Origin: Halisarca cf. caerulea
Taxonomy: Eukaryota; Porifera; Demospongiae; Chondrillida; Halisarcidae
Direction: 5' to 3'
Length of the DNA stretch: 64,000 nt
NCBI GenBank assembly: GCA_963170055.1
Contig: CAUJGJ010000003.1
Span: 1,279,044 to 1,343,043, forward strand
Shown here one piece after another: positions 33,955 through 45,851 of this stretch. Both the position numbers and the translations under genes were made by a program. The number at the start of each line of letters is the position of its first letter. Positions within the stretch are counted from its first letter, which is position 1. The notes under the pieces are model-generated. The model saw only the letters and a list, made by a program, of their open reading frames with translations, searched no databases and had not been told where the DNA came from.

Positions 33955-34479
33955 GTATGTACTAATTTATAGTCTTTTATTCTGTATCTTCTGCTGGGTT
34001 GTGTTTGATGTTGCAAATCTTGAATGGGAACTGTTCTCAACATGTGATGTATTGTGCTTGTACCAGCACATGTGATGTGCTTGTACCAGCACCTGAACAA
34101 GGAGTTATATATTAATCTCATTGGTATACGTTCCTGTGTGTGATAACTGCATACGTACATGCATGGCGTGTCATGGAGTATAAATGGTATACATGCATCA
34201 TGCACCCTCAATGTTTTACAGTGGTGTTTAGAGTTTCCTTGTGTGTGTGTACTTGTATTGTTTCTTGTGTGTTGCTTGCTGGTTTCCGTGTTGACCATAT
34301 TTGGTCAAATGATTGCCTGACAGTGAGAATTTATTTCTTTCCCAACACTTTTACCAACAATTAGACAAGCAGATCGAGCTTTTATTCAAACTCAAAAACA
34401 TTCACAAGTCATGTACAATGAACCCAAGACCACCTGTGCAGCACTTGTGATGTACTGTACATGTGGTATAGTATATACC

Positions 34480-35400
34480 GTAGAAACTGAAAATTTCACC
34501 GGATTGAAGTTTCGCGGATGAAGAAATTGCAAGATTATCGCATTTTTAGTTTCGCAAATGGTCTACCTCACTGTATCGCCCCCGGCGTGTAACTCCTGGG
34601 TAGGCAATTGCAATTATTTGAGGCGATGTGTATTCACAAGGTTGTTGCTGTTGCAAAACTCTCTTCCTTTCACATGGCAACCATTTCAAAGGACTCTTCG
34701 TACAATGAACAGCCTAATCTGAACAATGAACAACAAAGGCCTGCCTTCACTCTGAATCAAATTCCTAGTGAACTATTGCGAATTAAACTTTTGCAAGTGC
34801 CTCTTCATTCGCAAAATATTAACAGCAACATGTTCATGTTTAAAACGTTAAATTCTGATTTATGAAAATCAGCCTAATGGTTACAAATTTGGAACCCTTA
34901 ACCAGATCAAAGAAAAGATCAAAGAATTGTTTTCTAAACAATGGCCCAATGTTTACAAAACACTGTGTTGGCTACAGATTGTACAGCTGCTGCAGCTGGT
35001 AAACCATTGGGGGTTCCAAATTTGTAACCTTTTAGGCTGATTCTCATAAATAAGAATTTAACGTTTCAAATAAGAATGTGTTTAGCGCGAAAGTTTCAAC
35101 GTCTACAGTATGGTATCACGTGCAAATAAAACAAACTGAACAAGCTATCAAAAGGCCATGCGGGGAAAACTTAGCCCTGTCCTTTGTTAGCGACCTTGTA
35201 GAGCTTAGGAGTTCTGAGGCATCATGTACATGTCGGTCACCATGCTTTGCAAAGAAAACTGGTCTTCAAAACTTTTGTCGTCTTCCATCTAAGTCACGCC
35301 AATGTCAGGTGACTTTGCTCTCAATGTTGCGATACATTCTACTTCAAAGGGTTCCTACGAACGCTGACTAAATTTTTACCACTTTGGCTTATTGACATTT
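34480..35400. repeat. MITE cluster in an intron
   Basis: At 34860-35065, arms attctgatttatgaaaatcagcc and the inverse ggctgattctcataaataag flank a gatcaaagaa core, so it is a diverged caccttcca-family copy. It sits inside a second element with gtttcgc / gcgaaag arms (about 34530-35095). No exon seen. Confidence 0.55.
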
Positions 35401-35485
35401 TACTTGTTCCTGCAATCTGAAGGTTTTAGAAGATTTAGAAAGGACGAAAAGAACAATAAGAATTAGCCAGTTTGAAGTCACGCAG

Positions 35486-35962
35486 TCTGCACTTGACCCA
35501 CCTTATGTAGACACTTGATTCACCTCATGTAGACACTTGATCCACCTCATGTAGACACTTGATCCACCTCATGTAGACACTTGATCCACCTGCATGTAGA
35601 CACTTGATCCACCTCATGTAGACACTTGATCCACCTGCATGTAGACACTTGATCCACCTCATGTAGACACTTGATCCACCTCATGTAGACACTTGACCCA
35701 CCTCATGTAGACACTTGATCCACCTCATGTAGACACTTGATCCACCTGCATGTAGACACTTGATCCACCTCATGTAGACACTTGATCCACCTGCATGTAG
35801 ACACTTGATCCACCTCATTTAGACACTTGATCCACCTCATGTAGACACTTGACCCACCTCATGTAGACACTTGATCCACCTCATGTAGAGACTTGATCCA
35901 CCTCATGTAGACACTTGATCCACCTCATGTAGACACTTGACCCACCTCATGTAGACACTTGT
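35486..35962. repeat. Minisatellite, 22-24-bp unit
   Basis: About 21 copies of cacctcatgtagacacttgat plus c; several units carry an inserted tg (cacctgcatg). The array ends about 20 bp before an exon acceptor. Confidence 0.93.
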
Positions 35963-35985
35963 GTAATTCTCATAAATGTGTGCAG

Positions 35986-36052
35986 GTCTGAAGGACAAGC
36001 CACTGAAGAAAGATGCAAATATGGATTCCAAGGAAGCTGGTGGGAACAGGAG
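35986..36052 (+). CDS. CARD gene, linker exon
   Basis: A 67-nt exon between gtgtgcag and a GTGAGT donor, entering in phase 1 and leaving AG. It encodes a charged linker (LKDKPLKKDANMDSKEAGGN). The AG joins T of exon 37480 to give Ser. Confidence 0.6.
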
Positions 36053-36483
36053 GTGAGTATTTCTTACACTTGTTTCCATTACTGATTTGTGGTAGCCATG
36101 TTTCATTTATGCTCACTTCTGATCTTGTTCATGTTCATTGCTACATGTACTCAGCACTGGTGTGTTCATACAGGTCACTGCTATGTAGTGTTGCTTCCTT
36201 CTAAATGTAGTTTTCATGGTCAGTTATAGTTGCTTCAATGTTGTAAAGAATTGTTCCCTTACAAAGTTGAGTGCAATTCACTCCTTCTCTTTTCTTCATT
36301 GGCAAGTGGTAGCTATAGTGATGTTCCTACTCCTGTCACAGGCATCATTGTAGATCTTACTTCCAATGACTTCTTTGTAAACTATAATATGGCAACTCAC
36401 CATGCCCAGGTTCTTCACTGTCCATAGCATGTCCAATAGACAAGACTGTACGTACTGTTCTGGTATCTATTAGTTTACTGTAT

Positions 36484-37000
36484 GTACAGTACAGACCCTT
36501 CACTGGTCCAAGTACAGACCCTTCACTGTTCCAAGTATAGACCCTTCACTGTTCCAAGTATAGACCCTTCACTGTTCCAAGTATAGACCCTTCACTGTTC
36601 CAAGTACAGACCCTTCACTGTTCCAAGTACAGACCCTTCACTGTTCCAAGTATACAGACCCTTCACTGTTCCAAGTACAGACCCTTCACTGTTCCAAGTA
36701 CAGACCCTTCACTGTTCCAAGTACAGACCCTTCACTGTTCCAAGTATAGATCCTTCACTGTTCCAAGTACAGACCCTTCACTGGTCCAAGTGCAGACCCT
36801 TCACTGGTCCAAGTACAGACCCTTCACTGTTCCAAGTATAGACCCTTCACTGTTCCAAGTGCAGACCCTTCACTGTTCCAAGTACAGACCCTTCACTGTT
36901 CCAAGTACAGACCCTTCACTGTTCCAAGTATAGACCCTTCACTGTTCCAAGTACAGACCCTTCACTGTTCCAAGTACAGACCCTTCACTGTTCCAAGAAC
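36484..37000. repeat. Minisatellite, 23-bp unit (right copy)
   Basis: About 22 copies of agacccttcactgttccaag plus tat or tac, expanded relative to the left array. Confidence 0.93.
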
Positions 37001-37050
37001 ACTCTTACAGCTGCTTCACCATCCTATTGCAGTAGCATTATCATACACTT

Positions 37051-37292
37051 TCAGGAACACCTTCCATTTAGCAACGTACTATTCCATCATACAAATTTAA
37101 GAATCAGCCTAGGATACACAAATCTGTGAGATAGCAGCTAAAGCGTTTAATGTGACAATGTTATTTGTTTTGACTGAGGAAAACAAAACAATCCTATTGA
37201 TCTTTTCTTTGATCTTAGTTTCACAAATTTGTGCAACTTAGGCTGATTCTTTTCATATTGGAAAGGTACTTTGCTAACTGGAAGGTGTTACA
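37051..37292. repeat. MITE, caccttcca family (right duplicated copy)
   Basis: The arms are caccttccatttagcaacgt and the inverse of aactggaaggtgtt. It is shorter in its centre than the left copy at 11878. Confidence 0.7.
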
Positions 37293-37479
37293 AGGGAAAT
37301 GACTTGGTCACATCTAGCTGGTACTGCCTAACCCTTCATATTACACTGAAGAAACTCATGTGTCCTGTTAACATTCTCTATAACACACTGCATGGTGACT
37401 GGTAGTGAAGTTCTCATTTGGTGAGAGATTTGATGCTACCTTGGATCCATTGTAATCAGCTTCTATTGTATACCTGTAG

Positions 37480-37571
37480 TCCCCCAAGTGAGGGAGATCA
37501 TGTCCAGCCATCTCATCCCACCTCTTCAAAGAGCCCTGAGCACCAGCATGCAGTGCTGAGCATCCCAGAAG
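37480..37571 (+). CDS. CARD gene, duplicated linker exon (copy before the CARD)
   Basis: 92 nt, the same splice sites and phases as 12324-12415, and only a handful of substitutions (SPPSEGDHVQ; VLSIPE). The leftover G makes an Asp codon with the CARD exon. Confidence 0.68.
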
Positions 37572-37964
37572 GTATAGTTAACTGTACATTCACCCAAGCA
37601 TGATACATGCCACTCTGTACACTAGTGCATGGCTGTTGACCCTCTAAACTACTGACAGTGCTAACAAAGTGCATCCCTCAAATGTGTAAGACCACACTAC
37701 AGTACAGCCTGTCCACAATCATCATTATAGCAGGGAACCACCAGTCAATGGTGGACACATGTTGTCTGGTATAAAGTTGGTAACACATTGTTTTACACCT
37801 TTGTCAAGGAGCCACCTGTCTACAATGGCCACTAGGTTAGGAGTTAGTAGAAATCTTTATACAGAGATATAAGCCTGTAACTGTTAATGGAGGTATCCAG
37901 TATGTCAGTGATCCATAGTAAATGTTATGTACAAACTTACAAAGTTATACTATGTCAATTATAG

Positions 37965-38246
37965 ACTTTATGGAGCATTTTCAAAAGGAGTTCTTGACAG
38001 AAGGCGCAGTTGATGGTCAAATGATTGCTGACAAATTAGCCAATGAGAAAGTTATTCCTGAAGCTCTGAAGAACAAGCTAGCAAAAGAAAACGATGAATA
38101 CAAAGTGGCCTCAGACATCTTTAATCATGTTAAAAAGCAGGGAAATTATGAGTCTGTTGAAACATTGTGTACCATTATGATGAATCAAGGGGGAATGAAA
38201 CAGATGAACCTGCTGGGGAAGAAGATGCTAGAATGCTTGGTAGCAA
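37965..38246 (+). CDS. CARD gene, CARD-like death-fold exon
   Basis: A 282-nt exon between gtcaattatag and a GTACGT donor, phase 1 in and out. It encodes about 94 residues predicted to be all-helical: DFMEHFQKEFLTEGAVDGQM, LANEKVIPEALKNKL, YKVASDIFNHVKKQG, then YESVETLCTIMMNQGGMKQM and NLLGKKMLE. The helix pattern and the KKQG turn before helix 5 fit a CARD. It could be another death-fold type. CARDs recruit adaptors or caspases by homotypic binding; the partner is unknown. Confidence 0.72.
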
Positions 38247-38329
38247 GTACGTTTAGCACTTTTGTCCTGTACATACATAGTATTATGCATGCACACATGG
38301 TTACATACACAGCACAATGACGTACTCAC

Positions 38330-38345
38330 ATACACACACACATAT

Positions 38346-38428
<83 letters not shown>

Positions 38429-38456
38429 CACACACACACACACACACACACACACT
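38330..38456. repeat. (CA)n microsatellite
   Basis: Nearly pure CA tract just after the CARD exon. Confidence 0.95.
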
Positions 38457-38872
38457 TAACATGTACTACTGCAGCCTGCGGTACTGACTATATTGTAAAC
38501 TCCAATTTGGGGTGAGCCATCAGACATCAGTGAAGGAGAGACTCATTGCATATGGACCCAGCTGCCCCCACAATTCTGATGGCCCCCTAGTACAATCAGT
38601 GGTTGCCCATCTGTATACACAAGTTTGCAAGTTCCACGAGATGAGGAGGGCTTGACTGCAGCTAAATAGTGGTGCAGTGTCCACCTAACTCACAGTAATG
38701 GTGTTTCCCAACCCTAATGATCAGCACCCCAGAGACATTTGGTTTATTAGGAGCCACTATATATCCTTGTGGGACATGTCCGCACTAATTTAGAGGTGTG
38801 AAAATTTTGGTCTTTTTTACAGCTTCTGTTCTCAACTTGTAGTAAATGCAGAGCATCAAGCAAGGGATTAAA

Positions 38873-40262
38873 GGGGCACTGAACCCAAAAAACAAGTTGC
38901 TCTCAAAATGTAGGGGCATGCATGAAAGTATATAACTCAGGCACTGGTCATTCTTGCATATGTCGCTTAGTTTGTGAGTTATTCAAGCTCAAAGACCCAA
39001 AATGGCCTTGTAACATCACGATTTCAAGCACCATATTTTTTCTGTGGTGTCAGCAAATGACGCAGTTGGTAGCGAACTGCCATAAGGGAAGTATATATTA
39101 AGGTGGATTTCAAGCTTTAGAGAAGCTAATACCTCCTTAAACCATCTTAAAAACCCGCACAGTAAGATGATTGAGGCTAACCAATGGAAATTATCTGTTA
39201 CTGCCGTTGATGCGGGCAAAAAACAAAGCAAGACAGCGAGATATAAGGTGAACACCATATATACTTCCCTTATGGTAGTTTCGGTGACTCAAACCGTACT
39301 GACTTTGTTTCGTATACCATGCACTTTGCTTCACTATTTTGCACAAAGAACTTGCACACGAAGCATTTTGGAGGTCTTTTCGATTGTTAAAAACCAGTTT
39401 GCCTAAAATTGGCCAAGCTCATGGGTACTATAGCTGTCACAGGCCTTCTTTTTCGGCTTATTTCCACAAAAACATCGCAGTACGTTCGTATTGCTTTTTC
39501 AAATGATGGCACTAAGCCATTAGTCTTAGATTCTGTCAAAATCAGCTCCTTTGAGCAATTCTCCATTGCTGTAAATTCATTCGAACTGGTGCAGCAGTAT
39601 CCATGCCATACAAACGATCTGCAGAATCCTACCAACTACGTTTTTTGACATCTAGAACCCATAAAGCATAGCGCTCAGGAGGTGTGACTTTGTGGGCACC
39701 ATACAACTTGCATGTTAATGGCAAGCAAGCCTTGATATCATTTTTTAGGTTTTAACAGATTATTGTGTATTGTGTCCAATTATTTTTTTAAGGGTACCCA
39801 AAACACAGCTAATTTTGAGGCAAAAACAAACTGAGGCCAACTAATTAGTTGGCTTTACCACAAGAACCAACTAATTTGTTGGCTCTATGGATGGGCCAAT
39901 AGCAACAATTCACTCAAATATGGGACATTTCTGGGTGGCCAACATGTTATTGGTACACCAAAGAGAAAACTGCAGCTGAAATGAGGCAATCTTGGCACCC
40001 TGCTGTTTTGCCTTTCCTGAGATACATCCCATTTTTGGTTCAAAATCTGAGTAGCTCCAATGAAATGGCCCTAGATTTGTAAGCTTTGTTTACAAATTCT
40101 CCAAGAATTGTTATGAAAACAGTAAAAAAAGCCAGACATAGTGGAGACTACATATAAAATAATTGGACAGGATAAAAAATAACCTGTTGTTTTATAGAAG
40201 TGTCTATTATCTATTTTTGTCATAAAACAGGTATCCTAAATTTTGAGCTCAGTGCCCCATTT
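38873..40262. repeat. Inverted-repeat element, about 1.4 kb
   Basis: The ends are aggggcactgaac and an inverse form, gagctcagtgcccc. An internal inverted pair, cataagggaagtatatatta versus its complement at about 39256-39276, makes a 200-bp foldback. Short frames inside show no domain. Confidence 0.5.
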
Positions 40263-40617
40263 AAGACACATAAACGTCCGGACGATTACCTTTTTGGAAG
40301 GCTTGCTTTAATAGCGAAGAAACTAATGAGGTTTTCCTAACCCCTACTGAAAAGCAAAACGCTTTGGGTGCTACATGGCTGAATGCTTCCATGACTACTT
40401 TTTCACATAAATTGCTATAACAATACATTTACTAACTTTCCCATGCGGGTGAGTTGACCATTTGTTTCCAAAGACGAGATCTGATCAAATGGGCCTCAAA
40501 AGCCAACATTCAAGCCCCTGTAACTTGGGACAGGAACAAAAGTTCTCTCTCACCCACATGGAAAAGTTGTATATTTCAAATGGCTTAAAGTTGGCACCAA
40601 GAAACTGTCTCCAGCGC

Positions 40618-41610
40618 ACGTGGGACATGTCCAGATTTGTTATGATAGCACTCCTCAGTCTGCATAGTGATAAAATGTTATTTTTAGGTGCCTATAAAAT
40701 ATTAGTCACGCAGTTATCTCGTATTTCGGGCAGATATTTGGACATATACGAATGCCAAATCCGTGTTCAGTGACATTTACTGTCGTCACTGCTGGTTTGT
40801 CACACGCTCGCATGTGATCCAACTTGAGGTTCTTCAGAATTTTACTTTTCTTCCGGGTGCAACCCACAGAATCGCTGAAGAATGGTTTATTTACTTTGTA
40901 TTGGGAGTTCACTACACAACTCAACTTTTCCATACATGAGAAATTGTACTTCGCTGCGTGTCCGAAGTTATGGGCATTAGAAATTTTGCTGGTAAGCCCT
41001 GTTTTGCCATTACTCGGGTTTCGTAAAGAGTTGCTAGATCCCATACATGGAAATTCTAGTAAATTTTCTGATATAGTGTTATACAAGCTTACTCATCCTT
41101 GGGGTGGTCCTGTGCTTTGCACCCAAGCGATTTCGGTCTCATGTAGGGGTCAGCAAACAGGTCCTATTTCACCGATGAAGGATAGAAAGCCTTAGAAACA
41201 GTTATTATCATAAAGTTCGAGTGTTGTTCTCTTAGAAAAGTGTTTAGTGATCCTTCTCAGACCCACACAGGCTAAGAACAAACCTTCGAACAATCGATGT
41301 AAATTTCACACCTATCAATTAGTGTGGACATGTCCCACATGTGAGCTTGTTCCCTCACATAGCACCCAGCTGAAAACTAAAATTCCAAAGAACATCGGGT
41401 TACGTCACAAGCCAGCTAGCATGTGACAGAACAATTGTGATGACAGACAACATCACTAAACGTGGATTCGCCATCGTATACGCCTGAATATTGGTTGAAA
41501 TCATGGGATAACTGCATGACTAATAATTTTCAGGCGCTGAAAAATTACATTTCATTGCTATGCAACCCGGGAAGCGCTATCATAACAGATCCCGGACATG
41601 TCCCACATGT
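40618..41610. repeat. Element with about 130-bp terminal inverted repeats
   Basis: The left arm starts cacgtgggacatgtcc and runs through gttatgatagcactcctcag and ttagtcacgcagttatc. The right arm (41500-41610) is its inverse, ending ggacatgtcccacatgtg. Single arms of the same family lie near 5075-5185 and 20715-20815. There is no credible gene inside. Confidence 0.7.
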
Positions 41611-41939
41611 GTAGGCTTTGAGTGAGCCCATACATTGATGCTCCACAACAAGCTGAAAAGACAGCCCTGCTTCTCTGAGCTTTCCACCTTATTCGTAGCA
41701 AAATAGTCATTTGACGTAGGTATAGGCCATTTCTCTTTGATAGCTGGAAATTCATCTTGGATATAATTATATATACTTTTAGACATGTATATGTACCTAA
41801 ATGGACTGAAATGGGAAACAACGGAGTTAAATCTAAAAGTCGAACATACAGAAAGTAGTATAGTGTTTCCAGCTGAGGGCCATTATAATTGCCCTGTGTG
41901 CACACACATACACACATGCACACATGCATGCACTCCTGC

Positions 41940-41955
41940 ATGTGTACACATGTAT

Positions 41956-42038
<83 letters not shown>

Positions 42039-42171
42039 CACATACACACACACACACACACATGTGTACACACACGCACACACACACTACAGAGATGTAC
42101 ACACATACACACCACACACACACACCGCACACACACACTACAGAGATGTACACACATACACACCACACACA

Positions 42172-42202
<31 letters not shown>

Positions 42203-42203
42203 T

Positions 42204-42274
<71 letters not shown>

Positions 42275-42300
42275 TACACGTATGCATACACACACACACA
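41940..42300. repeat. Compound (CA)n microsatellite
   Basis: CA tracts interrupted by two copies of a 50-bp segment that contains ctacagagatgtacacaca. Confidence 0.95.
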
Positions 42301-42358
42301 TGCAAAGTCAAAAAATCTCATGTTAAGTATACCCCTCCTCACTACCCACTATATACAG

Positions 42359-42413
42359 GTAGCTGGCCAGAAAATGGCCAATCCCATGTGTGCAGTGAGC
42401 ACAAGAGTACAAG
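42359..42413 (+). CDS. CARD gene, short exon after the CARD
   Basis: A 55-nt exon between ccactatatacag and a GTGAGG donor, entering in phase 1 and leaving AG. It encodes SSWPENGQSHVCSEHKST, a hydrophilic linker between the CARD and the membrane tail. Phase fits both sides. Confidence 0.65.
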
Positions 42414-42596
42414 GTGAGGAGTATATATTACAGCTCATATATGTCCATTGATCACTATTTTCCTATGTAATACACACTTAGACCCGTGTACAACAGTGAA
42501 CATGCTATAAAACTGTTGTCAACAGTGAACATGCTGTAAGCTGTTGTCAACAGTGAACATGCTATAAATCTGTTATTTCAATGGATTTTCCTACAG

Positions 42597-42720
42597 ATCT
42601 CCAATCCAGGAATCAAAGTGGATTCCAAGTCTAAGACTGAACTTAAGCAGTTTCTACATTGTCCTGCTGTCAGCAGCTGTCCTGATTGCAGCAGTTCTTG
42701 CCAAGTACATTCTTTTCTAG
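42597..42720 (+). CDS. CARD gene, last exon with C-terminal tail anchor
   Basis: After acceptor ggattttcctacag the frame reads SPIQESKWIPSLRLN. A 20-residue hydrophobic helix follows (SSFYIVLLSAAVLIAAVLAK), then YILF and TAG at 42718. One hydrophobic segment at the extreme C-terminus with a flanking Lys is the layout of tail-anchored proteins of the outer mitochondrial or ER membrane. This would hold the GTPase, ZU5 and CARD on the cytosolic side. The frame is fixed by phase through three upstream exons. Confidence 0.75.
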
Positions 42721-42864
42721 ATCATACATACACATAATAATCATAATTTAATACATAAATATAATCCTGATATAGTATACTGTATAATTATTACTTTGAA
42801 TTATTGTATATTTAATGGAAGCTAAGGCAGTTGTAATAATGTTATGGACATCACATATGATAAT

Positions 42865-42870
42865 AATAAA
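42865..42870 (+). promoter_or_regulatory. Candidate poly(A) signal of the CARD gene
   Basis: AATAAA about 145 bp past the stop codon, in AT-rich sequence. Plausible but not unique by base composition. Confidence 0.35.
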
Positions 42871-43148
42871 CCACAGATTAATACTATTTCTCAAACTCTG
42901 CACCAGGTCAAAGATAGGCGCCGCGAGGAGGAGAAAAGGAAATGACAAAGTAGCTGACAAATAACTGTCAATTTTGACTGCATGGTCTGCTTTGACAGGC
43001 ATATGCATGGAATAAAAAAAAATTCAATGGTCATTTTTTTCCAAAAAGGGAAAAATACAATGGTAGGAAAAAATAATATTAATAATTTTTGACCTTCCAA
43101 TCATATATATAGTACTGGAAAGTTTTTAATGGAAACCACTACCCAGGA

Positions 43149-43192
43149 AAGGGCGGCATCCAGCCACCTCGTGGTGGCTGGATGCCGCCCTT
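43149..43192. repeat. Perfect 20-bp hairpin
   Basis: aagggcggcatccagccacc, loop tcgt, then the exact reverse complement. It is GC-rich inside an AT-rich region. See findings. Confidence 0.85.
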
Positions 43193-43257
43193 ATGGCTAT
43201 ATAGTACTATACTAGCAATATCATTATAATAACAATCAAGCGTAATCATATATATAA

Positions 43258-43735
43258 CTAGTAGAACCTCGCAATAAAACCACCTCAGAATTATAAGACT
43301 ACTTTGTTGCAGTCTATAATTTCTCCTATAGTTATTACATGGAAATTATAGTTTTAGAATGAAGACCACACTTTTTCTTTATTTTTGGATGTCAAAATGT
43401 CACAATTGAGACCACTTATTTGTGGATACTGCTGTATTCTGCATGAGGACATTAGGCTCTGAAATAACAACATCAGTAGAAAGAGATGGACCATGCATTG
43501 GTATAAACTTGGGGTCACTTTTTAACATAGTAATGGAGTAACAATAAATGAGGTGTGGTAGTACAATTTTTCTACATTTTTATTGCCTCACGTAATATGT
43601 GCATCTTGTGTCTACGGAATGACTTCTGGATGTGCCATGCTATCCTGGGCAGTGCTTTCAGAAATAAGACCACCACAAAATTTAGACTACTTGCAGCGGT
43701 CCCAAGGGTGGTTGTATTTGTGAGGTTCTACTGTA
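43258..43735. repeat. pogo/Tigger-type MITE, about 0.48 kb
   Basis: The termini are agtagaacctcgcaataaaa and the inverse tttgtgaggttctact. Internal sequence is AT-rich and non-coding. Confidence 0.7.
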
Positions 43736-44031
43736 CTAGTATTAGTAACTAAAATTAGTTTATACTAGCAGTATATTGATGTACACGTTATATGATCATC
43801 CATTTTTTGTATGTCATTTAATTATTACTCAACAGCACATAGGACAACTTCACATATATATTATATAATATTATTGAAAACAAGGAGGAAATCAAAATGT
43901 ATGTTGGGAGGCTTGATAAATACATAAGTCAAAGATGAGTAACACAATATATCTATACAAAACAGTATTAATTGTAAATCATTACAAAGTATTCATGCAT
44001 AGATGCTACATGCTGATGTTGCCAACAATTA

Positions 44032-44204
44032 TCAGCGAAATAGGTGTGCATGCAAATCTGCTATATATCTTAAACCTCTCACGCAGACACATGCAGGACC
44101 GAAGATCTCAATAGAGAGAAGTTGATGTGACACCTCAGTCATCTCATACAGATGGTATGTTTTCTCTTCTTGGCCAACATGCACTGACTGATCATCCATA
44201 GCAA
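44032..44204 (-). CDS. Second exon of a small unrecognised gene
   Basis: After acceptor ggaatattatag the minus strand reads AMDDQSVHVGQEEKTYHLYE, then MTEVSHQLLSIEIFGPACVC, and ends ADLHAHLFR and a stop. It needs one incoming base, which exon 45852-45951 supplies. The two exons together encode about 90 residues. No family recognised. HLYE occurs in both exons. Confidence 0.45.
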
Positions 44205-45309
44205 CTATAATATTCCAATCCAAATATGGAATGTGTGGACTAGCTCCTTTCCAAATATATGGACTATATGTATACAGAGAATATCTTTGTATGCATGTAC
44301 ATTCAATTATATGTATAATAATAATGAGTGGAAGTTGACTGCACTTTCAGTGCCATAGTATCTCTCTCATGCTGCCTTGTGGAGTCACTATACATTGACA
44401 TGTATATGTACATACATGCACAATGTCATGTATTATATGTAAGCGTATATTATATATATGTTGACAATATTACGCTGCATAATATTATTATTATTCTATC
44501 ATCATCTTATACTGCAGAAGGGAAGTCATCAGAAATTATGTAAATAGCGGCACACAATAATGAATTGAGTGCTGCATATGTAGCTGAACATTATTCCCTT
44601 ATAATTACACACATTCAATTGCTGCACCGAAATGTTCATCTTAGACTGTTACTGTCATAGATCTAGGTATGGATTAAGTGCATTGCAGCTACATCTGCTG
44701 AGCTTGCTAGACTTCAAAGTACGTGGAAACAATTACTACTCTGCACCCAATCAAATTTCCTGTCACCTATCACAGGCACCTTTAGCTCACTGGAGTGTGT
44801 GCAGGAGTAAAGCAGGATTGTTGAGAATACATTCCAGGAATGGCTGAGATTCTATATTAGCACACTGTCAGCAATGCGTGCATCACTTTACTGTGCTTTA
44901 GGACTTCCGGCCCTGCTACTGTACATGTAATTAATTTAATACTGCATGCACATGTATACACCTGTACATGTATAGTGTATACGGTACAAGTACACGCAAT
45001 GTCATGCACATGCATACATATGTACATATGTATACACATGTAGTACTACATGGCATGCACATGTATACACATGTACATATGTACATACACATACACGTAC
45101 ACACATGTATATAAGAAATATATATAAGGCCATATCAGCCATAATAGATATTAAATTCATATTACATTATATTATATAACACAAGTGTTAACAGGAAATG
45201 ATAATTTAGTCTGCAATGTTGGTGATCCACTGCTAAGGGGATGACACTAGTATCTAAGCACAAGGAAGTATACATGTGATGAGTGCTTATCAAAGTATAA
45301 TGTACATGT

Positions 45310-45321
45310 GCACACACACAA

Positions 45322-45370
<49 letters not shown>
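45310..45370. repeat. (CA)n microsatellite
   Basis: CA tract within the intron of the small minus-strand gene. Confidence 0.95.
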
Positions 45371-45371
<1 letters not shown>

Positions 45372-45851
45372 CACTAGACAAAGCACAGAAGGACTGATAA
45401 ACACAATCAAGCAGTACACTGAGTATGTAAGTACTGTACAATGTGGTTGGTGGTGATCATTTAGTGTCCAAGGGCCTTACAAACTGTCCATGTAACACAG
45501 CTTGCATAGCTGTCCACACAGTAGAGGGCAAGGTCTGCTATACTATATAACAGCACAGGGAGACACTCACAGATGTGGTATAATACTGTGTGGTTGGGTG
45601 GGAATACAACACTTAAAACAATGGGATACAGAATTTAGGTTCCCATGGAAACACAGGTGAATAGCAAGCTCATCAACCGCCAACAGTTGAGGTTGTACAA
45701 GAAGAGATGCGTCACAAAGATTTGTATTAGGAGCAAAACGTACCAAGGAGCCGAGTCGATATAAATCACAGATAGCAAATCACCACTTTAGGGGGTCGTA
45801 TAGCGCTTGTCATGGAAGTAACTTCCTTAAAATGATACAAACGGTTATTAC

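Larger units (their letters stand above)
36200..37830. repeat. Right copy of the 1.5-1.6 kb segmental duplication
   Basis: Matches 11199-12725 in order and orientation. It includes the 23-bp minisatellite (36484-37000), a MITE (37051-37292) and the linker exon. The right copy is followed by the CARD exon; the left is followed by unrelated repeats. Confidence 0.85.
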
